Program-made: the position numbers and the translations under genes
The notes under the pieces: generated by a model
Seen by the model: the letters and a program-made list of their open reading frames with translations, nothing else
Told to the model about the DNA's origin: nothing
The model's database searches: none
Source of the DNA: Chionis minor
Lineage: Eukaryota; Chordata; Aves; Charadriiformes; Chionididae
Reading direction: 5' to 3'
DNA: 64,000 nt
Assembly: GCA_013398295.1 (NCBI GenBank)
Contig: VZSF01008745.1
Span: 1,117,468-1,181,467, forward strand
Shown here: one piece after another, positions 37,112-49,300 of the stretch
Numbering within the stretch: position 1 is the stretch's first letter
How the letters are laid out: the number at the start of each line of letters is the position of its first letter

Positions 37112-40100
37112 GTAGGTTTCATAGTTTTTTCTTCTTTGCACTTTGTGCTATTAAGCCTCTTAAAAGCAAGCAGAATGCTTTTCTCTGATTTTGGCTAAAA
37201 GAGTGTCCTATATATATGAAAAGTGAGGATGCAGATAGATATGTTTAGGATAAACTTTGAGTGGGCAGTACATAGAACGCATTGTTTCACAAAATCCTCT
37301 GAATTGTTTTTGCTCTGATAATCCTACCTCGAGTTTTCTGCCACCAAAAATCAAATTAAATTGCATGATCAGCTTTCAGCCTTGAGGGTACTTTGGAATT
37401 AATCAGAGTTGAATAAGATCCAACTTCAGGCTGTAACTTGTAGGTGAGTCATAGAAAAATATCCCTGATTGTGAGTGCCCTTGCTTTTTTCCTCTTTTTT
37501 TCTTCCTTTATGTAGCAGAAAGAAACTGTGTGGGTGATATAGTTTGTATGGGAAATGAAGAGTGTCCAAGAACTTTAGTTCTGGTTTTGTCATTTCAGTG
37601 CTTAGTACACAAAAAGCAATAATTAAATCTTTTAGGCAGGTCTCAGTCCTGTTCTGGGGAGGCATATGTAGCTGGCTTACCAAATAACCTATGTATATAT
37701 TCCCCATCTTTGGATTTTATTTATATAAAATTACAACTAAATGTTATGGATTCTGGTAGAAAAGAATAAGAAGGAAAAGAACAATGCCATACCTTAGAAA
37801 AGAAATTGAGTATAATATAAAATGTTGAGTTTTTAAGTCTTGCACATTCCTTCTCCTTCCTTTTAGATACCAGATAACGTTTTATCTCAGAACTGAACAC
37901 ATACAGACATAGGAAGGCGAGCATCTGGAGCAGCAGAATAGGGGCTGTCTGAGAGAAGTGTATGGTTGCAACCTATTTTACCACTTTTTCAGTTCAGAGT
38001 TGCAAAAGCAGCCTAAAACAACTTTTAGTGAGTTACTGTCCATTAGCTGCACCACACTAATTGACTTGCTGCATCCTCTTAATCTTGTTCCCCTTGTGAC
38101 ACAAGGCTGTTAGTGGTAAGTACTGCAAGAACTCAATTGCTCTGAGGAAGTGAGAGCTTGAAATACCAAAAAATATGCAAACTGGTAATGTAGAGGGCTT
38201 GTGAATGAATGTGTTTTGGAATTACCTTTCCTAACCTGCAGCTTGAGCAGGTTAAGCTGACCTGAGTGCAGGTGCCGTCAGAAGGGGTGGTCCCATGGAC
38301 TATCCCACTTGCAGCACTAACCCTTGTGTGGTGAGCCAGGCTGGGAGACAGCTGTCTTTTTCCACATCAGCTTGTACTTCTGACAGCTGAAACTGCTCCC
38401 TAAATCACATCCCAGGGTACTGGGTTTCATACCGTTACCCCTTATAAACGAACGTGGAAACCTTCTGAACAATGCTTAGAGAACCGTACCTTTTACAGTG
38501 ACACATTGAGCTCTGGTTGACAGAGAGACACTTCTCCATCGACACTTTTGGACCCTGCTAGGTTCTTCTTTCACCTTTTTGTCATTTCCCTTGGGCATGC
38601 CTTTTTGTTTAGAAAAATCGCTCTTCTTCTGTTGCTGTCTATTTTCAGCATGATTGTATGCAAATATCACTCAACATCCCTTTTGCCAGAACTGGTATGG
38701 AGGGTGAGCTACTTATTTGTATGATATCTTTGCATGTTGTATGAATTTTACCGAAACTTTATTATTTATGACATTTTATCTTTCCTGGAATCTCAGAGGC
38801 CTCAGTAGATTTTTTGACATGTCAGTTCTGGTTTGTGAAAGAGAAACGTGTATAGGAAGGCTTCATATAATGCAATTATATGTAATTGTCTGAGCCTCAA
38901 ACGGCATCATAGGAGATACTTTTCAATCAGTTGAAGTTGTCCTTCATTTAAATTGAAAAACCTTTCAGTGAAAATGAAACATTTCCATTCTAGTTTGCTT
39001 TTTTGATATAGGCAAAGAAATAATTTTTTCATAATATGATTAATGTCTGATAGTCAGATGTGAGGAGTTTGATCAGACTCTGGCATAGGACTATGATCTA
39101 TCTAATATTTGTCGTTTCTCAAAAATTTCATTTTTGTTGTCTCCTAAAAACCCTACCACAAACAAGCTTGCAAAAGCAGTGGATCCAGGGAAGTTTGCAG
39201 TCTCAGAAAACTGATGAATGTCATATTTGCAGTGTTCAGCATAAAAGTGTCGTTCCATCTTGGACCTCAGCTATTTTCACTTTTGCCTGGGATGGTAGGG
39301 TCACAGTCTTCCCGGGAGTCTTTAATTGCTGAACAAAACAGATACCACGCTGTTCTCCAAAGAAGTAGCAAGAAACGGAAGATCCATAGATTCATCTCAG
39401 TATGGAGCGGGGACTTTTAGGTATGTGATTTAGATTCCCTTGAGATTACTGCTGGAGATGTATGCTGCAAACAAGAGTGAGATTACGTTCGTAGAGGAGT
39501 AATACAATTTTTCGTCTTCCATCTGTTTCTTTCCGTGACTGATGCTGTTATTCCTCAGTCTCAATGTGATAGAAATGCAGTTGCACTTTGAAAGAACCTG
39601 CTGAGAGAGGAAACGGGGAGCAGTAGCATCTTCCCTCTCCGTCCACAGGGGCTTCAGCATGGCGCGATGGTTGCTGACTCTTCCCACATCTTGATTTGAA
39701 TCTGCTTTTTTCCTATAGCTTTTCTGATGCAGTAGGGCAGTGACTTGCAGCAAGGCACTTGATGTGCTTACATTTGCTCTTAGTAAGCACAAGATGGCCT
39801 AAGTTCTTCAATGGGATGAGTTGGTCAGAACAAGAGACACAGCAGTATGTTCTATAGGTGCATCTCCCAACAATATGCTCTGTTAATCTCCCTAAAAAGT
39901 GGTCTTAAGAATTTGGGGGATAAAGAAATGACTCCTCAGGACCAAAGAGAACTTCTTGCTCAAAGGGAGAGCACAGTGAAAGCACAAATCCTTACATAGC
40001 TTGAGTGTTCCCTTGGAAAACATCACTAACCTTTCAGTAATGAAAGTATGCATCTTTAAAGAGAAGAGGAGAGAGCTGTGTGGTTTAGGTTTGTGAGTGC

Positions 40101-40915
40101 CTATACCTACAGGGATTCTGCAGTTGAATTTCCATCTTTCTTAGGTAGCTGGGATGGCACATGCATGCATGGGTTTTTATAATTCTGTCTCTGGAGTGAG
40201 AGACCTGGGTTTTTTACTATGAAGTAGCTTGCTTTTAGTTTAAGTGGCTTGCAGTGAAATGGCTATTTTGTAGAAAATGTGTATACATTTTTAAGTAGCT
40301 CTGTTGAATTCTAAAATTTAGCAAAGCAAAAACATCCACAATAATTGAGAGAGATATTGCAGATTACTGAGATTACAAAAATGGAGTATAAATAAACAGA
40401 TGGTAAAGCAGTAAAGGGAGTGAGTCACAGAATACATTGATCGTGGCACTTAATTTGATTGCTCCTCTCACTGACTGCTTACAGTTTGACTTAACCTGTT
40501 ACGTAATAGGAATACTAAAGTCCTAGCAAGCAACTAACCTTTTTGCGTGATGGTAGATGGTATAACAGTCTGGATTAATGGGGCCCTAATTAGTTCTGTT
40601 TCTATTTTTTTGTTTGGTGAGGTGGTGTTTTGGCAGTTTGCATCTCATGAAGTTCTGTGAAAATATTTATTAGTGCAATCCATTTATGAGTCTTGAGTGT
40701 AGTAATTAATAGTAAAATAAAATTCTGCTGAATGGAGTGTTTGGATTTTTTTCATCTGGTTTGTGGTTTTGGTAATAATGATGGGATTTTTCACTAGATT
40801 ATCTACATTTTCTTTCATTTCAGAAACATTTTATGGTGATAGTTAAAGAAAGGAAGCTTAGGTTCAAGGAATACTGCTTTAATGCTGCTTATTTTCTTAC
40901 TTAGTGTTACTGTTT

Positions 40916-40976
40916 CCATATTTGGAAATAGTCCAAATTTGTCCAAATATGGACACATAAATATGTGTCCATATTT
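40916..40976. promoter_or_regulatory. Twin CArG boxes in nested palindromes
   Basis: Two exact matches to the SRF-binding consensus CC(A/T)6GG lie 27 bp apart centre to centre: ccatatttgg (40916-40925) and ccaaatatgg (40943-40952). The second also starts a perfect inverted repeat with 15-base arms at 40945-40959 and 40962-40976 and a two-base spacer. Paired CArG boxes are a known arrangement in muscle and actin-cytoskeleton enhancers. Whether this intronic pair binds SRF is not known. An AT-rich palindrome could also produce the motif by chance. Confidence 0.35.
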
Positions 40977-43584
40977 ATTGGTGTATGATTTAGACTTCAT
41001 CAAGGGGGAAATGCTTAAGCCTCAAAAATCAACTATAGAGGTTTGTTGTTTGTTTTACTGAAAATAAATAAATAATAAAATTCTGAAAAATTAGAAGGGT
41101 GAATCCAGCTCAGTGGTTATCTTACCTGAGATAAAGGAAATCTTGCTGTGGGGTTGGAACAGTTCTTACCTAACGACAAGGGAGCAGAAACAGAGGTAAG
41201 AAGAGGAAATTGTGTCATCCAGGCCTAAGAGGAAAAGCAAATTCCGGAGTCACTGTCCCCTGTGAAATTTAAGACTGAAGGTATGTTTGTCTGTGGACTG
41301 CTGTCTTGAATGTCACAGCTCATGCTAAGAGTCTGTCCAGAGAACAGATAGCAAAGGCATACTTTTAAAGTGAACGGGGACCACTGATACAGTAAATGGA
41401 GTTTGCTCAGTTCTCATTTGAACAGTATAGTATTTAACCAGTCTCTCAAAATACAAACAAATTAATTTACCTGCTACAGTACTGCAAGACCCCACGTCAT
41501 ATAGAAGGTCTATACATTTACATCAGTGCTTTACACAGCAATTGCAAATACATGTCGAGCCACTGAATTCTGTGGGTGAAGTACAGTGCTTGCAACAGTG
41601 TAGGTAATGAAGCAGCTGTATTCTGTAGGAATGCTGTCTCTTGCTATTGTTCTCCCTCTTTGAGACAATGATTTTTTGAGGGTCCTGAGCCTGTATCATA
41701 TAGGTTGCATTTTGAACTCAAGACAGACTGTGGAACATAAGATGCTGAACAGAGATGCATGTTAACTAAGCTCATAAAACATCCCATTCTTTTTAGAGGA
41801 TAACCCCTTTACAGTGTTCAGGATGGTCCTAAGACTTTTTCCTCAATGGAGTGTGGGCAGTGACAGGCCACTTGTGACAAATACCTAGTTCTTTGCTGCT
41901 GCTTTTTCTTCTGACTTCTGACCTACAAGGACAATGTTGGGAAGGGGAATTGCGTGTCACCCTGGGTCATGGGGTCTGTCAGAGAAGCTAGCAGCAGCTT
42001 TGGTCTTCCTTCCAAAGGACAGGACTAGGAGGGACACGGGAAGAGAAGATGCTTGATGTTGTGTCATCATTGTACCTAGTCTAGTTGGAACAGTACAATT
42101 AAAAAATCACAGGATGTAGCCAAGGGTATATATTTTCAAATGGGATTATACCTAGCCCACGCCCTGTCGGTTCAGAATATGTTGGGCTAGAAGCTGAACA
42201 TCCTGCAATTGATCCAGCCTGTTTGAGTTGTAGGATATGCTGTAGGTTTATCTGCTCGCTCAGTTCCCTGAGCAATGCCCATTGCCTATGGCAGGTTGTT
42301 TTCCTTTGCTTGGGAGGAGCTGTGACTTTGCAGAGAGAGACTCTAGTCTGACAGAGTAAATTATTGATGAATTAGTAAATAAGGACTGAAAAGCTTATTG
42401 AATATCATCTTTTCTCCTCCCTTACTGTTTCCAAGATGTCTGCTGTTGGGGGTTTATTAGCAGGTATATTTTTAAAATATCTGTCTCCAGGTCAGAGGAA
42501 AAAAACAGAAGCTTCTGGAAGAACCATCCATGATGTATAAACCCAGGCTTAGATGTCAAATGTAAAAATGAGATTTATCGTCTACAATTGAGGGATGCTT
42601 AATATTGGTATCTTAGTCTGAAGCTTTAATTTAGCTTGAGTCTATTTACCAGGCTTGTAATAGGATATATTATTTTGACCTCTAGTTTTTTGGTGTTTCG
42701 GGGTTTTTTTCACTTGGAAAACCCCCAAATTCAGCAAGTTCCATTTGGTCTCTACAGTGCTGTGTCTGAAGTTAGTATTTCTTTTTATCTTTTCTTCCTT
42801 CCTATCTAAGCAGAACTGTTGAAATTAAGTACTTCTACATCCTCTTGTGGTATTGTGCTCTGCTGAGTAAGGACAATTTCAGTACGGAAGTGACATAACC
42901 TATTAGATTCTTCTCTGCTTTTATTAATCTGATTTTAAAGGTTCGCTTTTACTTGCTTATATCATGTTGGTCTACCATTCCCTTAGCAGAAGTTTGAAAG
43001 CTGACTTTGTCCAGTCATTTACATTGTTCGCAACCCATCTGTGTTGTTGAGACCTACCTCTGTTGCAGCATGATTCACAGGGCCCTTGTTAGGCAGAGGA
43101 ATGTACTGATTTGGTGTATGTCAATGTGAATCACGCTCAAGGAGTCCAGACTTCTACTGTACATAAACCATGGATTTTTTCCATGGCTGTGTCTTCACCC
43201 TGCGTTCTTGTGTGAGCCTTTAGAGCACCAAGTGGCTGTGAGGCTCCCCTCGCCTCCCTCTTGTGCCTCTCACAAGATTGCCTCCTGGCTCTTCATGATC
43301 TGCATCAGCATTTGGCTGAGCTTAACACCTGTTTTTTTCACATTTTTCTCTAGTTTAATTCCTTGTTTCTCTGCTATCTAGATATTAAAAAAAAATTAAG
43401 ATTTTGGTGGAAAGGGTAGATAGGTCATGGGAGAGCAGAATTCTTGACATCAAAACTAGAAGGCAAAAATGCATGGCCATTTGCTATGTGTGAAAGTCTA
43501 TGAGTTCTTTGGTTAAAGTCTTGCTGCGTTTGACAGCCACTTACTGTGAGATCCACATCGACACATATTTCTAGAGGAAAAGCT

Positions 43585-43601
43585 TAAAAAAAAAAAATAA
43601 T
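43585..43601. repeat. A-rich simple repeat
   Basis: A short A-run followed by taataaag. It is low-complexity sequence with no retroelement body attached. Confidence 0.75.
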
Positions 43602-44039
43602 AAAGAGAAAAAAGAGACCACTTACTTTCCTGATTATCAACTGACTTTTTCAGATGCTGAAACCACCACCTTGTCTCCACTCTTGTCTGCCGGGGTCTTC
43701 ATCTTAAAGGATGATTCAAATTTACAGTCTTCAAATAGCAAGGGGGAGCTGAGGGAGGATTGCTTGTTATAGGACTCAGGAGACGTGGACCCCCTGGAGA
43801 CACTTGCTGTTCAAAGCATTCTTTAACCTGAAACACATGGGATTCTTCCATGCCTTGGGGGAGAGCTGCACCACTGGCACCTTTTCAGAATAGTACCGTT
43901 ACTGTGGTGTAGTGGCTGCTGTTCTCTGTTGATCAGCTGTGCATTGAGCTTGGCTTCCCATCTAATCTTGAGATTATACAGTGTGTAGATTATATAGTGA
44001 ACAGAGGAACAACTTACGTACTTGAGAATGGATACTCAG

Positions 44040-44448
44040 GATACACCCAAGGAAAAAAAGAGGCGACGCAAAGGCAATCATTTACCACCTACCACAAGCA
44101 GACTGGTGCTCAGCCAGTCTGCAAGCAGTGGCTGCCTCCCAGACCAACACCCGCCAAGCCCACCCTATTTTATTGCTGAGCAGGAGGTTGCATGGCACGG
44201 AATATCCCTTTCCTCAGCTTGGGTCAGCTGTCCCAGCTGTGTCCCCCTCCTGGCTTCTTTCCCACCCTGGCCTACTTACTCGGGGGCAGAGTGGGCACCC
44301 AGAGAAAAGAGAAGGCCTTGGCGCTGTGCAGGTATTGCTCAGCAATAGCCAAAACACAGGTTGAGTTGCTCTAGTCACAAATCCAAAATACAGCACCATG
44401 CAGGCTGCTGTGAAGAAAAATAACTCCATCCTAGTCAGACCCAGTACA
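44040..44448 (-). mobile_element. Diverged solo LTR of an avian endogenous retrovirus
   Basis: On the minus strand it starts tgtactgggtctgac at 44448, then gatggagttatttttcttca, and later gacacagctgggacagctga and gggatattccgtgccatg. This order matches an LTR kind that I know to be abundant in bird genomes. The place where that LTR carries its TATA box reads agcaataaaatag here, so the promoter looks decayed. The downstream (left) end fades out between about 43.95 and 44.05 kb. No target-site duplication or internal viral gene is visible. Short open frames inside it are by-products. Confidence 0.7.
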
Positions 44449-46278
44449 GGGTGGGGCCAGAAAACCAGCTGCTAATGATTGTGGATAAATTTAAATTTTT
44501 GTGTTCAGGAAAATATATCTGTAAAACCTAAGAAATTCTTGTTTACTTGAACCAGGACCACATAAAATTCATGCCGTTTCTGAGTGCCAGTGAGTGAACT
44601 GGAGAAGAGGTTTCCTCTTCCCCATTAGTACTGTTTAATTTCTCAGGCTGATTGTGCTTACAGCCAGCAAGCCTCCACATGCGCGTGTGTTGACTGCTTA
44701 TTTAAAGCTGGTGTTCCTGTCACTAAACTGTAGCAGTTGGGGTGCAGCTTCTGAGTCAGAGCTCAAAGTTTTGGTATAGCCATGCAAGTTTTGTGTCTGG
44801 GCTCCAGTGGGTCCCAGTGGAGATCTGTCACTGCTGTCCAGGGAGTTCAAAGTGTGATTCAGCTCATCAAGTGTAGGGGTCTGCTCTTGCGGTGAAGAGT
44901 GGCTCTCAAGGCTTCGCTCACTTTAGTGACATGCTCTTCATCGACTCTAGTGCAAGCGGAGGCACTGACATCGTCGGTTTCTAACATCAGGTACCTGAGT
45001 CTAAATCCTGATACCTGGCCTGACTCTGAGGCTGAAATCAGCAGCCTGAATCTGGAGCTGTTTGAGATAAACCAGAGTATTTTGGTTTTCCTCCAGCTGC
45101 AAGGCCAGAGGGACGTGGCTCTTGCATAGACTGTGTGTCATGTCTGCCAACCGCGTGGGTGTCTTTACATACCCACCAGTGTCTGAAATGGCACTTAGTG
45201 TAAGGGCGGCTGAATGGACTCCCCCCGTGGAGCCTCAAATACCCACAAGTGTGATAATGCAGGTTCTCTTTATAGTAGGCATAAATAAATAAGTCCTGTT
45301 GTCTCAAATTAATTTAAATTTCTGTGGCCTGCAAGTACCTGTTTCGCTGCATCAAACCTGACAGTTGACTAGAGGTAGAGGTCATCAAAACTGAGACATT
45401 TAAAGCCAGGTGAACGCTTCTGCAAAGTCACATGCCTTTCTACAAAGGGTCCAGTAATTTCTCTGTGTGTTTCTTTGGTCTTTTTAAATCTGCTGTCTTA
45501 CAGTATCACATACTTTTATACATTATTTAACAGCTGGAATACATATTCCCTTTTTATTTGTAAGGCACATTGACATACTTGTCTGTTGCACAGCAACATG
45601 TTGTAAGAAACTGCTTTTCATGACAACTGCTTTTTATGATTTCTGAGTAGGAGTGCTGGCTCCTGTATTTTCCAGATGAAAGTTGAGATGATGCCCTTAT
45701 TTCTAGACAGTAAAGGGAAAAGGGAAGAGGAAACTTTAGACTAATATTCAAACCTCTTCTTTTATGCTGGGTGCACAGAAGATTTAGTTATGAATGCCTT
45801 TACGTTTATTAATGTATTATTTATTATTTTATCATCTTTATAGATTCAGAAATATCTGCTTTCTTGCACACCAGGGGATAGATAAGCTATGTCAACCTAT
45901 TGCATCCTTTATGCTCCCAGTTTATGTGATCTGGTGGAAGGCCGTACCAGTGGAACTACTGAAGCAAGTGTCAGACGTAGGCTTACTCTAAGGAAATGGT
46001 TTGTGGCAGGTTGCTGTCTGGAGCAATTCCATTTGAGGTAATGGTTCTAGGGGCTACAGCACCAACTCCCTGGATGATGTGTGCAGGAATGCTCATCCGT
46101 GTGTAGTTTCTTAAATATTTCATACTCTTTATGAAGGTCTAAAATACAAAGAGAAAGGTGGCAAGAAAATAAAGCAGCACAAAGAGATGCTTGTGGAACA
46201 TTTAATGAAGATTTTCACCCTTGTATAAGTAGTTGTTATAAAGCAATAATTTATGACATTGAATGTTATTCCTTTCAG

Positions 46279-46373
46279 CCAAGGAGTATTGCAAAGTGAT
46301 ATTTCCGTATGAAGCACAGAATGATGATGAACTCACAATCCGAGAAGGTGATGTCGTCACACTTATCAGTAAG
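46279..46373 (+). CDS. SH3KBP1: SH3KBP1 exon: first half of third SH3 domain
   Basis: A 95-nt exon between a ttcctttcag acceptor and a gtaaaa donor. After two bases finishing the split Thr codon, 31 codons read [18 protein letters not shown] and then [13 protein letters not shown], ending in phase 0. This is the start of an SH3 fold: the ALYDY-type motif (here IFPYEA), the acidic RT loop (QNDDEL) and the first part of the diverging turn (EGDVVTLI). In the human protein as I recall it the same segment differs only by conservative changes (DYCK, TIKEGDI, LINK). The WW-containing second half of the domain should be in the next exon, which is not in the window. SH3-C binds PxxxPR ligands, as in CBL. 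Confidence 0.97.
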
Positions 46374-49300
46374 GTAAAAGCAGTATTTTTCTCCTATTAG
46401 CAGGGATCCAGTTTTTAAAATGAGCATCATTCAACTGCAGTAAAATCCCTATTTGTGCCTCCGACAGTGTCCTTCCTAAAACAATGCTAGTTTGACGATG
46501 AAATATTACATAGACTGCTGAGCCCTACATCTCCCTTCCTCTTGTGCTTTAGAGTCTTACCTTGATAACGTTAAGTGAAGAACAGCAGATGTGTACTCCT
46601 GAGTTTACAAGTTTATACAATTAATTTTAATCTACTGGCAGATCTACATAAATTGTAAATCGATCCCTGTAACAAACATAAAAGCCTAGAGAATAAACTG
46701 GAAGACTCAAGAAAGCAGCAGCTTTGAACATCTCTGTTAGGTGTGTGAGTTACGTTTCTTATAGCAATTGTCAATTAGATTTTTTGGGTTAGATGGAGAT
46801 AATGTGCCTAAACTAGCTTAATGAATTAAACAATTATTTAAAATGCAGCCACCTTTAAAACTATGGTAAAGCAGAAAAAGATGATAAATCAGAAATTAAA
46901 TTAAATCATTTTATATCTGTGTTCTTTTCTTTAAAATTACTTGAAATTATTCAAGATTAGAAATGGAAAACCAGTGCCAGGATTTATACTAAATCTCCCA
47001 AAACTATACAGTAAGATGGCCAGTAAACATTTTGTTTTCTTTTAGAAGAGTTGTGCACCATGTTACAAAGAATGGATTATAGTTTAGGTGCACTTAGTTT
47101 CCTGCCCTTCTTTAAAGATTTTACAGTTTGTTTAAGTGTTTTTGACTGCTGGACGTAAGTATTTGGGAAAAAAAAGCTACAAACAAGAAAAGGCTGTGGA
47201 TTTTGTGTGACGAAGGTGAATTGTAATGGTGTGCACAACAGTGCTGTTGTTGTTTATGCTTATATGACAGTAAAAGAATGAATTCTATAATTGGTAAGTT
47301 TCATAAGAAATTGTTACCTGACTGAGCAATTCGGTGCCTAGGCAGAAAAACCTAAGGCCCTTGGGAAGTACATCTGGGCCAGTGTTTGCTATATACTAGG
47401 CCATTTGCAATCCTAGAGGACATCTTCTTTGTCCTGAAAAGTATACAGGTAACTGAGGGAAAAAAATCAGACATTTGGCAGGAAGAGAAACTGCAAATTT
47501 AAAAAATAAATTGTGTGCACTAAATATCCTTTAATGACTTGCCCTCAGTTACCTTTTTGTTTAACTTGTCTTGAAAACTGTTCGGGTTTGCCTGATTTGG
47601 AATGTTATTGTGTGAGTATTTAACAGTGTTTCTGATCATGGAAATGGCTTTCAAGACGTTGCTCCTGTCCACTTTACGCTTTATTGACCAGGTTGATTTA
47701 ACTTTCTGAGATGGCCAGTCTCCAGGTGGAGTTGTTTTCTTCAGTATACATAAAGAGACAATTACTTTACTGAGGTTTCAATATGAGATTTCATTTGCTT
47801 GCTTTTTCCCATTTTCTTCTTCCTGCTGTCTCTGCCCCCACAAAGGAAGGATATTTGTGTTTTATAATAACTGAGCTGATGATTTGACTGAATTGATCAG
47901 TTTTCCCAACCATGCAGTGAGAAGTTTGTCAGTATATTCTCTGGTATATGCCCCTGTCGTTCTACTCTCCACCCTGATGGTATCAAGCCACTGCAGACAT
48001 TTTATTCAATTTTCTTCTTTTTTCTGTGGTATGTCACATGTCTATGAACAGTTACATAAAACCAAGCCCCTAGAGAGTGCAGGATCTCAATGTAAAAAGA
48101 CGTGGCATTTCTACATGGATGCTTTTATGTGCTATGTCTGAACTAATCTGAGATACTGAAGAAACAGCGCTTAACAAGCCGTCACTTTGCAGATCCTTTT
48201 GTGGTTTCCAGACCTCATTGCAGTCAGACCTGTGGGGTGTTTTTCATCTGTTTTTAACGCAGTTTAAAAAATAAAATTCAGGTGATGTGGAGTCAGCGTC
48301 CTTGCTGTAGTGTTCTGAAAACAGTGGGCTCTCCTCCATGCTCTACCATGCCATATAGTAACTTCATTTTAGTCAGAGTCTTCTGAAGCAGGTGTCTGTT
48401 GTAATTTTTTTGGTCAGCAATAACAAAGTCAGACTCACCTTTCTGACCACTAATGGCTTCTGCTACAGAGCTGCCTTTTACTTGGAATTCAAATCACCGT
48501 GCTTAGACAGTCCTTTCCATAACAAATTAGCAATCCATAATGACTAAGAGAAATTACATAGAAACTTATGGCATACTTCAGAAACTATTACCATGGTTTT
48601 GCTTTGCTATCAGATTACAGAGTTTCTTTGAATCTATTTGCAAGAAATTGTTTTGCAAGGTTTGTTTCCTATGGTGGAAAGCTTTAGACGAAATCTATTC
48701 TTCCCAATTACCTAGACCCAAGGAGAGAAGATTGTTCCTTTTTCTTTTAAAGAAAGAGATGGATGTTGTAGTATTTCTTACAACCCCAGATGCATTGTCA
48801 TAAAATAATGTATTTTTTTGAAATCACTAAACCCAGAAAGTTATATGAATTCTCAGTGTGAACAGTCCCTCACTAGGCTAATCTATTTTCACAGTCAGAT
48901 CTATAAAAATGTTGAAGACTCACTATTTTAATTCATTCTGAATTTGCATTTAATTGAAAACAGCATTCATGAGAATGTGTTGAAGTGGCTGAAGTAATAA
49001 GGAGTGAGTGACACAAGAATGGGAGAGAAAGCTCATGAAAATAACACAAAACGCATTACAAGAGTCTTAAAAGCACGAAGATGAGATAGCACTTGATAGG
49101 TGCTAAGAGGAAGGGGAATGACTTAAAAGAAATAAATGGTAAGTTGCTAGGAGAGCCTGTGTATTTGTGCATGTACACCTGAGAATGTGTGTGTGAGGAA
49201 GCTGTTAGTCTGGTATTCATCTTAAAATGCTAAAACTTTATTTTGTGGAAAGAATTACAAAGGAGTAGTATCAGTAAATGCAGAATTTAAAACTACCATT

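Larger units (their letters stand above)
37112..46278 (+). other. SH3KBP1: SH3KBP1 intron (about 9.2 kb)
   Basis: An intron with a gtaggt donor and a ttcctttcag acceptor. It holds the twin CArG palindrome at 40.9 kb and a diverged LTR at 44.0-44.4 kb. Moderately GC-rich sequence at 44.9-45.3 kb has repeat-like wording that I could not assign. The remainder shows no gene or repeat that I recognise. Confidence 0.8.

Noticed and set aside
44022..44429. Cluster of 60-108-codon open frames on both strands
   Set aside because: They coincide with the diverged LTR. The frames are by-products of its composition.
44900..45300. Repeat-like wording (acctgagtctaaatcctg and similar) suggesting another mobile element
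   Set aside because: I could not place it in any family or find its edges.
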